In this document: positions 1 to 7,972 of the stretch, piece by piece
Position numbering within the stretch: the first letter of the stretch is position 1
Layout of the letters: every line of letters begins with the position of its first letter
NCBI RefSeq assembly: GCF_002943525.1
Contig: NZ_CP025394.1
Span: 7,827,001-7,891,000 of the forward strand
Reading direction: 5' to 3'
DNA: 64,000 bases
DNA from: Kitasatospora sp. MMS16-BH015
GTDB lineage: Bacteria > Actinomycetota > Actinomycetes > Streptomycetales > Streptomycetaceae
The notes under the pieces: generated by a model
Told to the model about the DNA's origin: nothing
The model's database searches: none
What the model saw: only the letters and a program-made list of their open reading frames with translations
Position numbers and translations under genes: made by a program

Positions 1-314
1 TCCAGCTCGCCGGCCAGCTGCTCCGGCGGCAGGGCCCGGACCAGCTCCAGCTCACTGGCGAAGCTGGGAAAGGCGGTGGCCGGACGGGGCGTCAGGAAAT
101 CCGGGATGTACCGGTTGGTGGTGGCCACCAGCGAGCAGAGGAACTCGGTGTCCAGCTCCTCGAAGCGCGGCCGCAGCCGCTCGAACCAGGCCGTCTGCTG
201 GACGTAGACGCCCGGGTGCTTCCACATCCGCAGGCTGAGCGCGGCCTCCTGGAGGGGCGAGCAGGCGAAGGAGGCGTCGGCCAGATCGGCCAGCGAGAGT
301 CGGAATCGGTGCAT
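1..314 (-). CDS. ArsR-type winged-helix regulator, N-terminal part (DUF5937-like), cut by the window edge
   Basis: Reading from an ATG at 314, the frame stays open to the window edge for 104 codons. The start MHRFRLSLADLAD and the following CSPLQEAALSLR resemble the N-terminal domain (DUF5937 as I recall it) that precedes a C-terminal ArsR winged helix in many streptomycete regulators. The DNA-binding part would lie outside the window, so the regulator call is family knowledge. The gene is divergent from the MFS exporter at 406, an arrangement typical of a repressor controlling its neighbouring efflux gene. No inducer can be inferred. Confidence 0.7.
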   Translation of the reverse strand, partial: MHRFRLSLADLADASFACSPLQEAALSLRMWKHPGVYVQQTAWFERLRPRFEELDTEFLCSLVATTNRYIPDFLTPRPATAFPSFASELELVRALPPEQLAGEL

Positions 315-405
315 TTGCCCCTCTTGTTTCCGCAGGTCCGGGCCCATGTCTTAGCCAGAGCCTAAATCAGTACCGGAGCCGTCCGGCAGCCGGTGTGATC
401 GGGGC

Positions 406-1701
406 ATGACCGCCACCTCCACGGCCGAATCCCCGGCCGCTCCAGCACGCCGTCGCAGCCTGCTCCATCCGGATCCGATGGTCCGTCGGCTGGCCCGGAT
501 CACCTTCGTCAACACCTTCGGCAACGGCCTGCTGATGACCCTCAGCGCGCTGTTCTTCACCCGGGTGCTCGGCTTCGCCGCCGGGCAGGTCGGCCTCGGC
601 CTGACCGCCGCCGGGCTCTGCGGGGTGCTCGCCTCCATCCCGGCCGGCCGGGCCGCCGACCGCTGGGGCGCAAAACCGGTGCTGATCGCCCTGATCACCC
701 TGGAGGGGCTCGGCACTCTCGGGTACGTGCTGGTGCACAGCTTCCCGCTGTTCGTGCTGCTCGCCTGCTTCACCACCGCCGCCGACCGGGGCTCGGCCGC
801 CGTGCGCAACGCGATGTACGCCGAGGTGCTGCCCGCCGACGGCCGGGTGGCCGGGCGGGCGTACCTGCGGGTGGTGACCAACGTCGGCCTCGGCGGCGGC
901 ACCGTGCTCGCCTCCTTCGCGCTCCAGGTCGACACCCGCGGCGCGTACGTGCTGGCCATTCTGGCCGACGTGGTCTCCTTCGCGGTGGTCGCGCTGATGT
1001 GGGCCCGGGTGGGCACGCCGCGCCGGGCCACGGCCGGGGGCAGGGCCGGCGCCGCCGCGGGGGCGTCGTCGGCCGAGCCGGCGGAGAAGCAGGGCAACCC
1101 GGCGCTGCGCAACCTGCCGTTCCTGGTGGTGACCGCGCTCAACGCCGTGATGGCGCTGCAGTTCGCGGTGGTCGAGATCGGGGTGCCGCTCTGGATCGCC
1201 AAGGAGACCGCCGCGCCCCGGGTGATGGTCGCGGGCTCGCTGGTGGTCAACATGGTGCTGGTGGTGGCGCTGCAGGTGCGGGCCACCAAGGGCACCGAGC
1301 GGCCGGGGGCCGCCGGGCGGATCTTCGCCCGGGGCGGGCTGTTCGTGGCGGTGGCCTGCGTGGTGGAGGCGCTCGCGCACGGGCTGCCCGCCTGGGTGGC
1401 GGCGGTGCTGGTCTCGGCCGGGGTCGGCTTCCAGGCGCTCGGCGAGGTCTACACCCAGGCGGCCGGCTGGGCGCTCAGCTACGACCTCGCGGGGGAGGGC
1501 GCGCACGGCGCGTACCAGGGCGTGTTCAACGCCGGGATGTCCGCCTCGCTGATGGTCGGCCCCGCGCTGGTCACCACCGTGGTGATCGGGCACGGGCTGC
1601 TCGGCTGGAGTCTGCTGGCCGCGGTGTTCGCGGCGGCCGGTCTGGCGATGTCGCCCGCCGTGAAGTGGGCGCACCGCCGGGACGGGCTGAAGGCGGCCTG
1701 A
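406..1701 (+). CDS. MFS transporter, probable efflux permease
   Basis: A 431-residue hydrophobic protein with about twelve predicted membrane segments and the two-halved MFS layout. A basic cytoplasmic N-terminus (ARRRSLLHPDPMVRRLAR) precedes the first helix, and the loop after helix 2 reads GRAADRWGAKP, matching the MFS signature GxxxDRxGxKP. A Gly/Ala-rich loop around residues 210-230 separates the halves. It probably exports a small molecule by proton antiport at the cytoplasmic membrane; the substrate is unknown. It is divergent from the ArsR-type gene ending at 314, with a 91-bp spacer that probably holds the shared operator. No strong ribosome-binding site precedes the ATG. Confidence 0.85.
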   Translation: MTATSTAESPAAPARRRSLLHPDPMVRRLARITFVNTFGNGLLMTLSALFFTRVLGFAAGQVGLGLTAAGLCGVLASIPAGRAADRWGAKPVLIALITLEGLGTLGYVLVHSFPLFVLLACFTTAADRGSAAVRNAMYAEVLPADGRVAGRAYLRVVTNVGLGGGTVLASFALQVDTRGAYVLAILADVVSFAVVALMWARVGTPRRATAGGRAGAAAGASSAEPAEKQGNPALRNLPFLVVTALNAVMALQFAVVEIGVPLWIAKETAAPRVMVAGSLVVNMVLVVALQVRATKGTERPGAAGRIFARGGLFVAVACVVEALAHGLPAWVAAVLVSAGVGFQALGEVYTQAAGWALSYDLAGEGAHGAYQGVFNAGMSASLMVGPALVTTVVIGHGLLGWSLLAAVFAAAGLAMSPAVKWAHRRDGLKAA

Positions 1702-1864
1702 CCCACGGACGAGGCGGACCGGGCCCGGTGGGGTCTGGATCAAGGCGGGCGGACGTGCCAGAGTCCTCCCCGGGAGGCCGCGCCGGACCGGCGCCGTCCG
1801 ACCGCAGACCCTCGCCCGGGCCCCGGCCCGGGGCCCTCACCAGCCGGAAAGCAGGCCAGCCGCG

Positions 1865-2641
1865 ATGACCCGCGAAGTACCGCTCGTCCGCACCACCACC
1901 GCCGACTCCGTCACCACCCTGGAGCTGGACTCCCCGCACAACCGCAACGCCCTCTCCACCCGGCTGATGGCCGAGCTGACCGAGGGCCTCGCCAAGGCGG
2001 CGGCCGACCCGGACGTGCGGGCGGTGGTGCTCGGGCACACCGGCAAGGTGTTCTGCGCGGGGGCCGACCTCTCCGAGGCCACCGGCAGCGACCCGACGGT
2101 CGGTCCGCGCGGCCTGGTCGACATCCAGCGGGCCCTGGTCGACTGCCCCAAGCCGGTGATCGCCCTGGTGGACGGGCATGTCCGGGCCGGCGGCCTGGGC
2201 CTGCTCGGCGCCGCCGACCTGGTGATCGCCGGGCCGAAGTCCACCTTCGCCTTCACCGAGGTGCGGCTCGGGCTGGCGCCCGCCGTCATCTCGCTGCCGC
2301 TGCGCCCCAAGCTGACCTCGCGGGCCGTCTCCCGCTACTACCTCACCGGTGAGACCTTCGACGCCGCCGAGGCGGCCCGGATCGGCCTGATCACCGAGGC
2401 GGCCGAGGACCCGGCGGCGGCGCTGGCCGTGGTCCTGGACGCCGTCCGGCTCGGCTCGCCGCAGGGCCTGGCCGAGTCGAAGAGGCTCACCAACGCCGCC
2501 GTGGTGGCCTCCTTCGAGCAGCACGCGGAGGAGCTGGTGCAGCTCTCCGCCCGCCTGTTCGGCTCGGCGGAGGCGCAGCAGGGCATGCGCGCCTTCCTGG
2601 AGCGCCGCCCGGCCCCCTGGGCGGCGCCGGCCGAGCAGTGA
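1865..2641 (+). CDS. Enoyl-CoA hydratase/isomerase (crotonase) family protein
   Basis: A 258-residue protein with the crotonase fold. The first oxyanion-hole segment is CAGADLS (residues 64-70) and the second is in GHVRAGGLGLLGAADLV (104-120). The segment TFAFTEVRLGLAP (127-139) keeps a Glu (132) at the position of the first catalytic Glu of rat crotonase. By my hand alignment Arg157 occupies the place of the second Glu (ahead of YYLTGE), so ordinary hydration of 2-enoyl-CoA is uncertain; the enzyme may be an isomerase, hydrolase or other acyl-CoA enzyme. It converges with the gene ending at 2649. A 163-bp gap separates it from the MFS gene, so it is probably transcribed on its own. Confidence 0.85.
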   Translation: MTREVPLVRTTTADSVTTLELDSPHNRNALSTRLMAELTEGLAKAAADPDVRAVVLGHTGKVFCAGADLSEATGSDPTVGPRGLVDIQRALVDCPKPVIALVDGHVRAGGLGLLGAADLVIAGPKSTFAFTEVRLGLAPAVISLPLRPKLTSRAVSRYYLTGETFDAAEAARIGLITEAAEDPAAALAVVLDAVRLGSPQGLAESKRLTNAAVVASFEQHAEELVQLSARLFGSAEAQQGMRAFLERRPAPWAAPAEQ

Positions 2642-2648
2642 TGCCGGT

Positions 2649-3398
2649 TCAGACCCGGGCGAGCTCGCGCCAGACGGCGAACACCGACTGATCGCCCGTC
2701 ACCTTGACGGCCGTCTCGTCCCGGAGGCGGTTCCAGAGCAGCAGGTAGAGGTCGTGGGCCGACCCGGCCAGCTCGCACTCGGCCGGGCCCTCGGCCCGCT
2801 CGACCACGAGCCGCCCCGGGTTGATCCGCAGCAGCCAGGGCGCGGGGCCGTCGGTCGGGCGGACCAGCAGGGTGCGCTCGCGGTCGCTGTGGATCCGGGC
2901 CTTCTCGCGGGAGAGCAGACCCGCCGTCAGCTCGGTGATGCCGTCGGCGGCGAACTCGGGCTCGAAGGCCGCGATCTCCAGCCCGGCCGCCGCCTCGGCG
3001 TCGACCCGGTGGATCGCGGTCTCGTGCGCCTGCCGCCGGGTCCAGAACGCCAGCGGGGAGGGCGCGGCCAGGAAGGTCCAGCACTCCAGGTCGGCGGGGG
3101 CCCCGGCCAGCGCCGCCACCAGCGCCCGGTGCCCCTCGACGAACCAGTCGTGCAGCTCGGCGTCGGCGGGCGCCTCGGCGTCCAGCGGCACCGGCTCGCG
3201 GTGGCCCTGCACCACGTACGAGGCGGCCCAGCGGTGCACCTTGCCGGTGTGGTGCACCAGGTCGCGCAGCGTCCAGCCCGGACAGGTGGGCACCGGCGCG
3301 TCGGGGGAGGCCGCGGCGATCGCGGCGGCGAGGAGCTCGCCGTCGCGGCGCAGCGCGGCGAGGTGGGCGGTGGTGGCCGGGGTCTGCGTGGTCTCCAT
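2649..3398 (-). CDS. Maleylpyruvate isomerase/DinB-like, probably mycothiol-linked enzyme (TIGR03083-type)
   Basis: A 249-residue protein with the actinobacterial layout of an N-terminal DinB-like four-helix domain followed by a smaller C-terminal domain. CPGWTLRDLVHHTGKVHRW (residues 39-57) and RRQAHETAIHRVDAE (121-135) contain the conserved His residues (near 50, 125 and 130) that bind a metal in this fold. Family members include mycothiol-dependent maleylpyruvate isomerase, but most have no known substrate. The ATG at 3398 is supported by a -10 box CAGACT seven bases upstream (leaderless). The gene converges with the crotonase gene (7-bp gap) and is divergent from the acyltransferase. Confidence 0.8.
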   Translation of the reverse strand: METTQTPATTAHLAALRRDGELLAAAIAAASPDAPVPTCPGWTLRDLVHHTGKVHRWAASYVVQGHREPVPLDAEAPADAELHDWFVEGHRALVAALAGAPADLECWTFLAAPSPLAFWTRRQAHETAIHRVDAEAAAGLEIAAFEPEFAADGITELTAGLLSREKARIHSDRERTLLVRPTDGPAPWLLRINPGRLVVERAEGPAECELAGSAHDLYLLLWNRLRDETAVKVTGDQSVFAVWRELARV

Positions 3399-3405
3399 GG
3401 GCGGG

Positions 3406-3471
3406 AGTCTGCCAGGGCGCTGTGACTTTGCTCGCCCTTTTTGTCAGGCTCGCAGCTCAGACCGATAGCGT
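3406..3471. promoter_or_regulatory. Divergent leaderless promoters for the DinB-like and acyltransferase genes
   Basis: On the minus strand CAGACT (3411-3406) lies 7 nt before the ATG at 3398. On the plus strand TAGCGT (3466-3471) lies 6 nt before the ATG at 3478, with TTGTCA at 3441-3446 as a possible -35 (19-bp spacer). Both fit transcription starting at the initiation codon. No ribosome-binding site is present before 3478. The assignment is by pattern only. Confidence 0.45.
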
Positions 3472-3477
3472 GGGCCC

Positions 3478-4239
3478 ATGCCGAACGCCCGTACGCTCCT
3501 GTCCGCCGCCCGTCTCGGGGCCCGCCGCGCCGCCGGCCGGCTGGTGCACCGGGGGTGGCGCTGGGTGCAGGAGACCGGGGCGGTCTCCAACCTGAACCCC
3601 GGGCCGTACCGGTTCGGGGAGTTGGGCGACGGCACCAAGCTGGCCTTCCCGATGGGCGCCGTCTTCAACGAGCGGTGGATCCACATCGGGCCGTTCTCGA
3701 TCATCGGCGAGCGGGTCACCATCTCGGCCGGCTTCCTGCCCGGGCTCGACCTCGGCGAGGAGCCGGTGGTGCGGATCGGCGGCGGCTGCGTGATCGGGCG
3801 GGGCAGCCACATCGTCGGCCACCAGTCGATCACCCTCGGGGACGACGTCTGGACCGGCCCGTACGTCTACATCACCGACACCGCGCACTCGTACCACGAC
3901 ACCGAGCTGCCGATCGGCAAGCAGTGGCCGCGCAACGAGCCGGTGGAGATCGGGGCCGGCAGCTGGATCGGCACCGGCGCGGTGATCCTGCCCGGCGCCC
4001 GGATCGGCCGCAACGTGGTGGTGGCGGCCGGCTCGGTGGTCCGCGGCGAGGTGCCCGACCACAGCGTGGTGGCCGGCGCCCCGGCGAAGGTGGTGCGCAG
4101 CTGGGACGGGGCCGAGGGCTGGCAGCCGCCGTTCCGGCACGAGCCGCCGCAGCCGATCCCGGACGTGACCGCCGAGCAGCTGCGCGCCCTGATCGGCTGG
4201 GACCTGCGGCTGCCGGGCCAGAGCCAGGACTCCGCCTGA
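3478..4239 (+). CDS. Left-handed beta-helix (hexapeptide) acyltransferase
   Basis: A 253-residue protein with hexapeptide repeats typical of LbetaH acetyl/acyltransferases, for example VRIGGGCVIGRGSHIVG (98-114), VEIGAGSWIGTGAVILPGA (156-174) and RNVVVAAGSVV. The TDTAHSYHD segment (134-141) supplies a His suited to general-base catalysis, as in related O-acetyltransferases, and the C-terminal VVAGAPAKVVR is the usual end of the helix. The protein probably acylates a sugar or cell-wall component in the cytoplasm; the acceptor is unknown. The N-terminal 30 residues are basic but hold no clear signal peptide. It appears to be a single-gene transcript from a leaderless promoter. Confidence 0.85.
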   Translation: MPNARTLLSAARLGARRAAGRLVHRGWRWVQETGAVSNLNPGPYRFGELGDGTKLAFPMGAVFNERWIHIGPFSIIGERVTISAGFLPGLDLGEEPVVRIGGGCVIGRGSHIVGHQSITLGDDVWTGPYVYITDTAHSYHDTELPIGKQWPRNEPVEIGAGSWIGTGAVILPGARIGRNVVVAAGSVVRGEVPDHSVVAGAPAKVVRSWDGAEGWQPPFRHEPPQPIPDVTAEQLRALIGWDLRLPGQSQDSA

Positions 4240-4278
4240 CGGGTCGTCAGAGGGTTGCTGAGGCGAAGATCACTGATT

Positions 4279-4314
4279 GGTACGTACCGGAACCACCTCG
4301 CCTCGGCCTAGGAT
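4279..4314 (+). promoter_or_regulatory. Candidate promoter with a perfect palindrome before the beta-helix protein
   Basis: GGTACGTACC (4279-4288) is a perfect 10-bp palindrome. TAGGAT at 4309-4314 is a good -10 candidate; no convincing -35 lies 17 bp upstream. The predicted leader to the ATG at 4366 is about 45 nt and contains GGGGGA just before the start. The palindrome could be an operator. Confidence 0.3.
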
Positions 4315-4365
4315 CTCCCTGGTCTGCGCACGATCTGCGCACATCTTTTCGACCTCGGGGGATTC

Positions 4366-6654
4366 ATGAAGCTCCGCATCGGTGCCATCGCCGGCGCCGC
4401 CCTGCTCGGTTCGCTCGCGCTGCCCGCCCTCTCCGGCCAGGCCGTCGCCGCACCCGGCGACCTTTACGTGAACAAGAACAACGCCGCCTGCACCGACACC
4501 GGCAGCGGCACCGAGCGGGCGCCGTACTGCTCGATCCAGGCCGCCGCCGACCTGGTGCTGCCCGGCCAGACCGTGCACGTGGCGCGCGGCCAGTACCCGG
4601 CCGGGCTCAAGCTGACCCGCTCCGGCACCGCCGAGGCGCCGATCACCTTCCTCGGCGGCGCGGACGCCCCGGGCGACGTGAACAACGAGGCGGCCATCAA
4701 CGCCTCCGGGGCCACCGTGCCCGCCATCACCGTCTCCGGCGCCCGGCACGTCTCGCTGAACGGCTTCACCGTGCTCGGCGGCGACAAGCCGGCCGTGCTG
4801 GTGCAGAACTCCTCGGCCGTCAGCCTGATGCGCGGCCTGATCGGCGGTGGCCGAGGCCCGGCGGTGCAGGTCACCGGCGAGTCGAGCGGGGTCACCGTCG
4901 GCCGGTACCGGTTCCTCAACAACGGCACCTCGGTGCAGGTCGACCCGGGCGTGCGGGGCACCGTGGTCACCACCAACTACTTCCACAACGACGACACCGT
5001 GGTCGCCGCCACCGACGCGCCCGGCACCGTGGTGGTGGCCAACACCGTGCGCAGCGAGTGCCACCCCGGCATCGTGCTGGCCGGGGCCTCCACCGGCTCC
5101 ACGGTCGAGAACAACGCGGTGGAGACCGGCAAGCTGGACGACAGCAACCACGGCGGCGCCTGCGCCGACGGCTCGGCCGCCACCGGCATCACGGTGGCCG
5201 AGGCCGCGACCGCCGGCACCTTGGTCGACTACAACGTGGTCAGCCCGCTCAGCGGCGGCGCCGCGTACAGCTGGGCCGGTCACGCCTACGCCGGCCAGGC
5301 GCAGTTCGCCGCCACCGGCCAGGGCGCGCACGACCTGGTCGCCGACCCCATGGTGCCCACCGACGGCCGCCGCCCGGTCGGCCCGACCGTCGACTCGGCC
5401 GACGAGAAGGCGCCCGGCATGCTGCCGGTCGACCTGAGCGGCTACGGCGCGGTGGACGACCCGCTGGTGGCGAACTCCGGCACCGGCGCGGGCTACCGCG
5501 ACCGGGGCGCCACCGAGTACCGCGAGTTCGGCTCGCTCTACACCCCGCTCGCGCCCCGCCGGGTGCTGGACACCCGCAGCGGCCTGGGCACCACGGCCGC
5601 CGGCCCGGTCCGCACCGACGGGTACGTGCACCTCAAGCTGCCCGCCGAGCTCAAGGGCGCCAAGGCCGTCACCATGAACGTCACGGTGACCGCCCCGACC
5701 TCGGCCGGCTACCTGACCGTCTACCCCGACGGCGTCGGCGGCACCACCGGCATCTCCAACCTCAACTGGACGGCCGGCACCACCATCGCCAACCTGGTGA
5801 CCGTGCCGGTCACCGACGACACCGTCTGGTTCCACGTGGGCGGCCAGCCCGGCACCGTGCAGATCGTCGCCGACCTGCAGGGCTCCTACGGGCAGCAGGG
5901 CAACGCCTTCACCCCGACCGGCCCGGCCCGGGTGCTCGACACCCGCGAGGGCAACGGCGCCGCGCTGCGCCAGGGCCAGACCCTGGACCTGCCGCTCGCC
6001 GGCCTGCGCGGCATCCCGGCCGACGCCACCGCCGTGACCCTCAACATGACGGTCACCCAGCCCACCGACCGGGGCTACCTGACCGTCTACCCGGCGGGCA
6101 CCGAGCGGCCCACCGCCTCCAACCTCAACTGGGTGCCCGGCCAGACCATCGCCAACCTGGTCACCGTGCCGGTCAAGGACGGCAAGGTCACCCTCTTCGC
6201 CGGCGGCGGCCAGGGCGAGGTGCACGTGGTCGCGGACGTGGCGGGCTACTACAGCCCCGGCAGCTACGGCACCTTCCGCTCGGTCACCCCGTACCGCCTG
6301 CTCGACACCCGCCAGGACGGCACCGCGGAGCCGGTCCGCAAGGCCGCCAAGGTGCCCGCCCGCGGCACCCTCGACCTCGCGATCGGCGGCAAGCCGGAGC
6401 TGGGCGACCCGTCCTCCCGCAACGGCGTGGCCGTGCTGAACGTGACGGTCACCAACACCTCGACGCCGGGTTTCCTCACCGCCTACCCGTACGGCACCGA
6501 GCGCCCGCTGGCCTCCAACCTCAACTGGACGGCCGGGCAGACCATCCCCAACCAGGTGGTCGTGCCGGTCAAGAACGGCAAGATCTCGCTGTACAACGGC
6601 AGCACCGGCAGCACCGACCTGGTGGTCGACGTGCTGGGCTACCAGACCTGGTAG
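4366..6654 (+). CDS. Large secreted right-handed beta-helix protein with three C-terminal LDTR repeats
   Basis: A 762-residue protein. The Sec signal peptide spans residues 1-29 (Lys-Arg start, hydrophobic stretch, cleavage near QAVAA). Residues about 30-390 have the NosD/pectate-lyase-like beta-helix character: DLYVNKNN start, repeated short strands, and a CSIQAAADLVLPGQTVHVA segment typical of parallel beta-helix proteins. The C-terminal half carries three units of about 122 residues, each opening with a VLDTR/LLDTR motif (near 401, 524 and 646) and containing SNLNW and a VTVPV-type strand. These units are common in actinobacterial exported proteins but I know no defined function; adhesion or polysaccharide binding is a guess. 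GGGGGA before the ATG supports the start. The gene stands alone. Confidence 0.8.
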   Translation: MKLRIGAIAGAALLGSLALPALSGQAVAAPGDLYVNKNNAACTDTGSGTERAPYCSIQAAADLVLPGQTVHVARGQYPAGLKLTRSGTAEAPITFLGGADAPGDVNNEAAINASGATVPAITVSGARHVSLNGFTVLGGDKPAVLVQNSSAVSLMRGLIGGGRGPAVQVTGESSGVTVGRYRFLNNGTSVQVDPGVRGTVVTTNYFHNDDTVVAATDAPGTVVVANTVRSECHPGIVLAGASTGSTVENNAVETGKLDDSNHGGACADGSAATGITVAEAATAGTLVDYNVVSPLSGGAAYSWAGHAYAGQAQFAATGQGAHDLVADPMVPTDGRRPVGPTVDSADEKAPGMLPVDLSGYGAVDDPLVANSGTGAGYRDRGATEYREFGSLYTPLAPRRVLDTRSGLGTTAAGPVRTDGYVHLKLPAELKGAKAVTMNVTVTAPTSAGYLTVYPDGVGGTTGISNLNWTAGTTIANLVTVPVTDDTVWFHVGGQPGTVQIVADLQGSYGQQGNAFTPTGPARVLDTREGNGAALRQGQTLDLPLAGLRGIPADATAVTLNMTVTQPTDRGYLTVYPAGTERPTASNLNWVPGQTIANLVTVPVKDGKVTLFAGGGQGEVHVVADVAGYYSPGSYGTFRSVTPYRLLDTRQDGTAEPVRKAAKVPARGTLDLAIGGKPELGDPSSRNGVAVLNVTVTNTSTPGFLTAYPYGTERPLASNLNWTAGQTIPNQVVVPVKNGKISLYNGSTGSTDLVVDVLGYQTW

Positions 6655-6741
6655 CCGCCTCCGGCCCCGCCATGTGACTGGGATCACGCGGCGGGGGCCG
6701 GGCAGGCGAAATGCGCGGGGCGGCGGGGTGGTTGTGGGCCG

Positions 6742-6807
6742 TGAAGCATGTGCAGCACCTGAAGTGTGCAGCACGTGAAGTACGTCCGAGTACGTCGAAG
6801 TACGTCC
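6742..6807 (+). repeat. Phased direct repeats upstream of the Old Yellow Enzyme gene
   Basis: TACGTC occurs at 6781, 6791 and 6801, exactly 10 bp apart, each in a TACGTCnnAG-like context. Just upstream, TGTGCAGCAC-type units flanked by TGAAG occur twice (6742-6780). The 10-bp phase puts the repeats on one face of the helix, as expected for cooperative binding of a regulator. The cluster ends about 35 bp before the ATG at 6841, so it is well placed to act as an operator. Confidence 0.6.
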
Positions 6808-6840
6808 AGCCAGAGCGTCGATATCCTGCGAGGAACACCG

Positions 6841-7968
6841 ATGACCAGCACCGCAGCACCCGCCTCCCGCGCGGCCGAGATCCTCTCCCGGCCGGTGCAG
6901 CTCAACGGCCTGACCGTGCCCAACCGGATCGCGATGGCGCCGATGACGCGCCAGTTCTCGCCGGGCGGGGTGCCGGGGGAGGACGTGCGGTCGTACTACG
7001 CGCGGCGCGCCGCCGCCGGGGTGGGGCTCATCGTCACCGAGGGCACCTACGTCGGGCACGACTCGGCCGGCCAGAGCGACCGCATCCCGCGCTTCCACGG
7101 CGAGGAGCAGCTGGCCGGCTGGGCCAAGGTGGCCGAGGAGGTGCACGCCGCGGGCGGCACCATCGTGCCGCAGCTCTGGCACATCGGCATGGTGCGCAAG
7201 CAGGGCGAGCCGCCCTACGCCGACGCCCCCGCCCTCGGCCCCTCGGGCCTGCGGCTGGACGGCACCGAGGGCACCGGCCGGGCGATGACCCGCACCGACC
7301 TGGACGAGGTCACCGCGGCCTTCGTCGAGGCCGCCGCGGCCGCCGAGCGGATCGGCTTCGACGGCATCGAGCTGCACGGCGCCCACGGCTACCTGCTCGA
7401 CCAGTTCCTCTGGGAGGGCACCAACCGGCGCACCGACGGCTACGGCGGCGACCCGGTCTCCCGCACCAAGTACGTGGCCGAGCTGGTGGCCGCCGTCCGC
7501 GCCGCCGTCTCGCCCACCTTCCCGGTGATCTTCCGCTACTCGCAGTGGAAGCAGGAGGCCTACTCCGCCCGCCTCGCCGAGACCCCGGCCGAGCTGGAGG
7601 CCATCCTCGCCCCGCTGGCCGAGGCCGGCGTCGACGCCTTCCACGCCTCCACCCGCCGGTACTGGATCCCCGAGTTCGAGGGCTCCGACCTCAACCTGGC
7701 CGGCTGGACCAAGAAGCTCACCGGCCGCCCCACCATCACCGTCGGCTCGGTCGGCCTGGACGGCGACTTCATCCACGCGTTCATGGGCGAGGGCGCCCCG
7801 ACCCGCAGCATCGACGAGCTGCTCGACCGCCTCGAGCGGGACGAGTTCGACCTGGTCGCGATCGGCCGCGCGCTGCTCCAGGACCCGGAGTGGGCCGCCA
7901 AGGTGCTGTCCGGCCGGTTCGAGGAGCTCAAGCCGTACGAGGCCGCGGCGGTGAAGACCCTCAGCTAG
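6841..7968 (+). CDS. NADH:flavin oxidoreductase, Old Yellow Enzyme family
   Basis: A 375-residue FMN-dependent ene-reductase-type TIM barrel. NRIAMAPMTRQF (28-39) is the FMN-binding N-terminal strand. QLWHIG (111-116) carries the substrate-binding His. Downstream, FDGIELHGAHGYLLDQFL and NRRTDGYGGD are hallmark OYE segments. The frame is open upstream to 6766, but the ATG at 6841 is preceded by GAGGA about 8 nt away and gives the normal family N-terminus, so I chose it. The enzyme probably reduces activated C=C bonds of enones or quinones with NAD(P)H; substrate unknown. The phased repeats just upstream suggest dedicated, perhaps electrophile-responsive, control. Confidence 0.88.
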   Translation: MTSTAAPASRAAEILSRPVQLNGLTVPNRIAMAPMTRQFSPGGVPGEDVRSYYARRAAAGVGLIVTEGTYVGHDSAGQSDRIPRFHGEEQLAGWAKVAEEVHAAGGTIVPQLWHIGMVRKQGEPPYADAPALGPSGLRLDGTEGTGRAMTRTDLDEVTAAFVEAAAAAERIGFDGIELHGAHGYLLDQFLWEGTNRRTDGYGGDPVSRTKYVAELVAAVRAAVSPTFPVIFRYSQWKQEAYSARLAETPAELEAILAPLAEAGVDAFHASTRRYWIPEFEGSDLNLAGWTKKLTGRPTITVGSVGLDGDFIHAFMGEGAPTRSIDELLDRLERDEFDLVAIGRALLQDPEWAAKVLSGRFEELKPYEAAAVKTLS

Positions 7969-7972
7969 GGCC

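Noticed and set aside
3441..7776. Very long open frames on both strands across the beta-helix and oxidoreductase genes
   Set aside because: Their translations are Arg/Pro/Gly/His-rich with no motif; they are shadows produced by third-position GC bias of the genes at 3478, 4366 and 6841.
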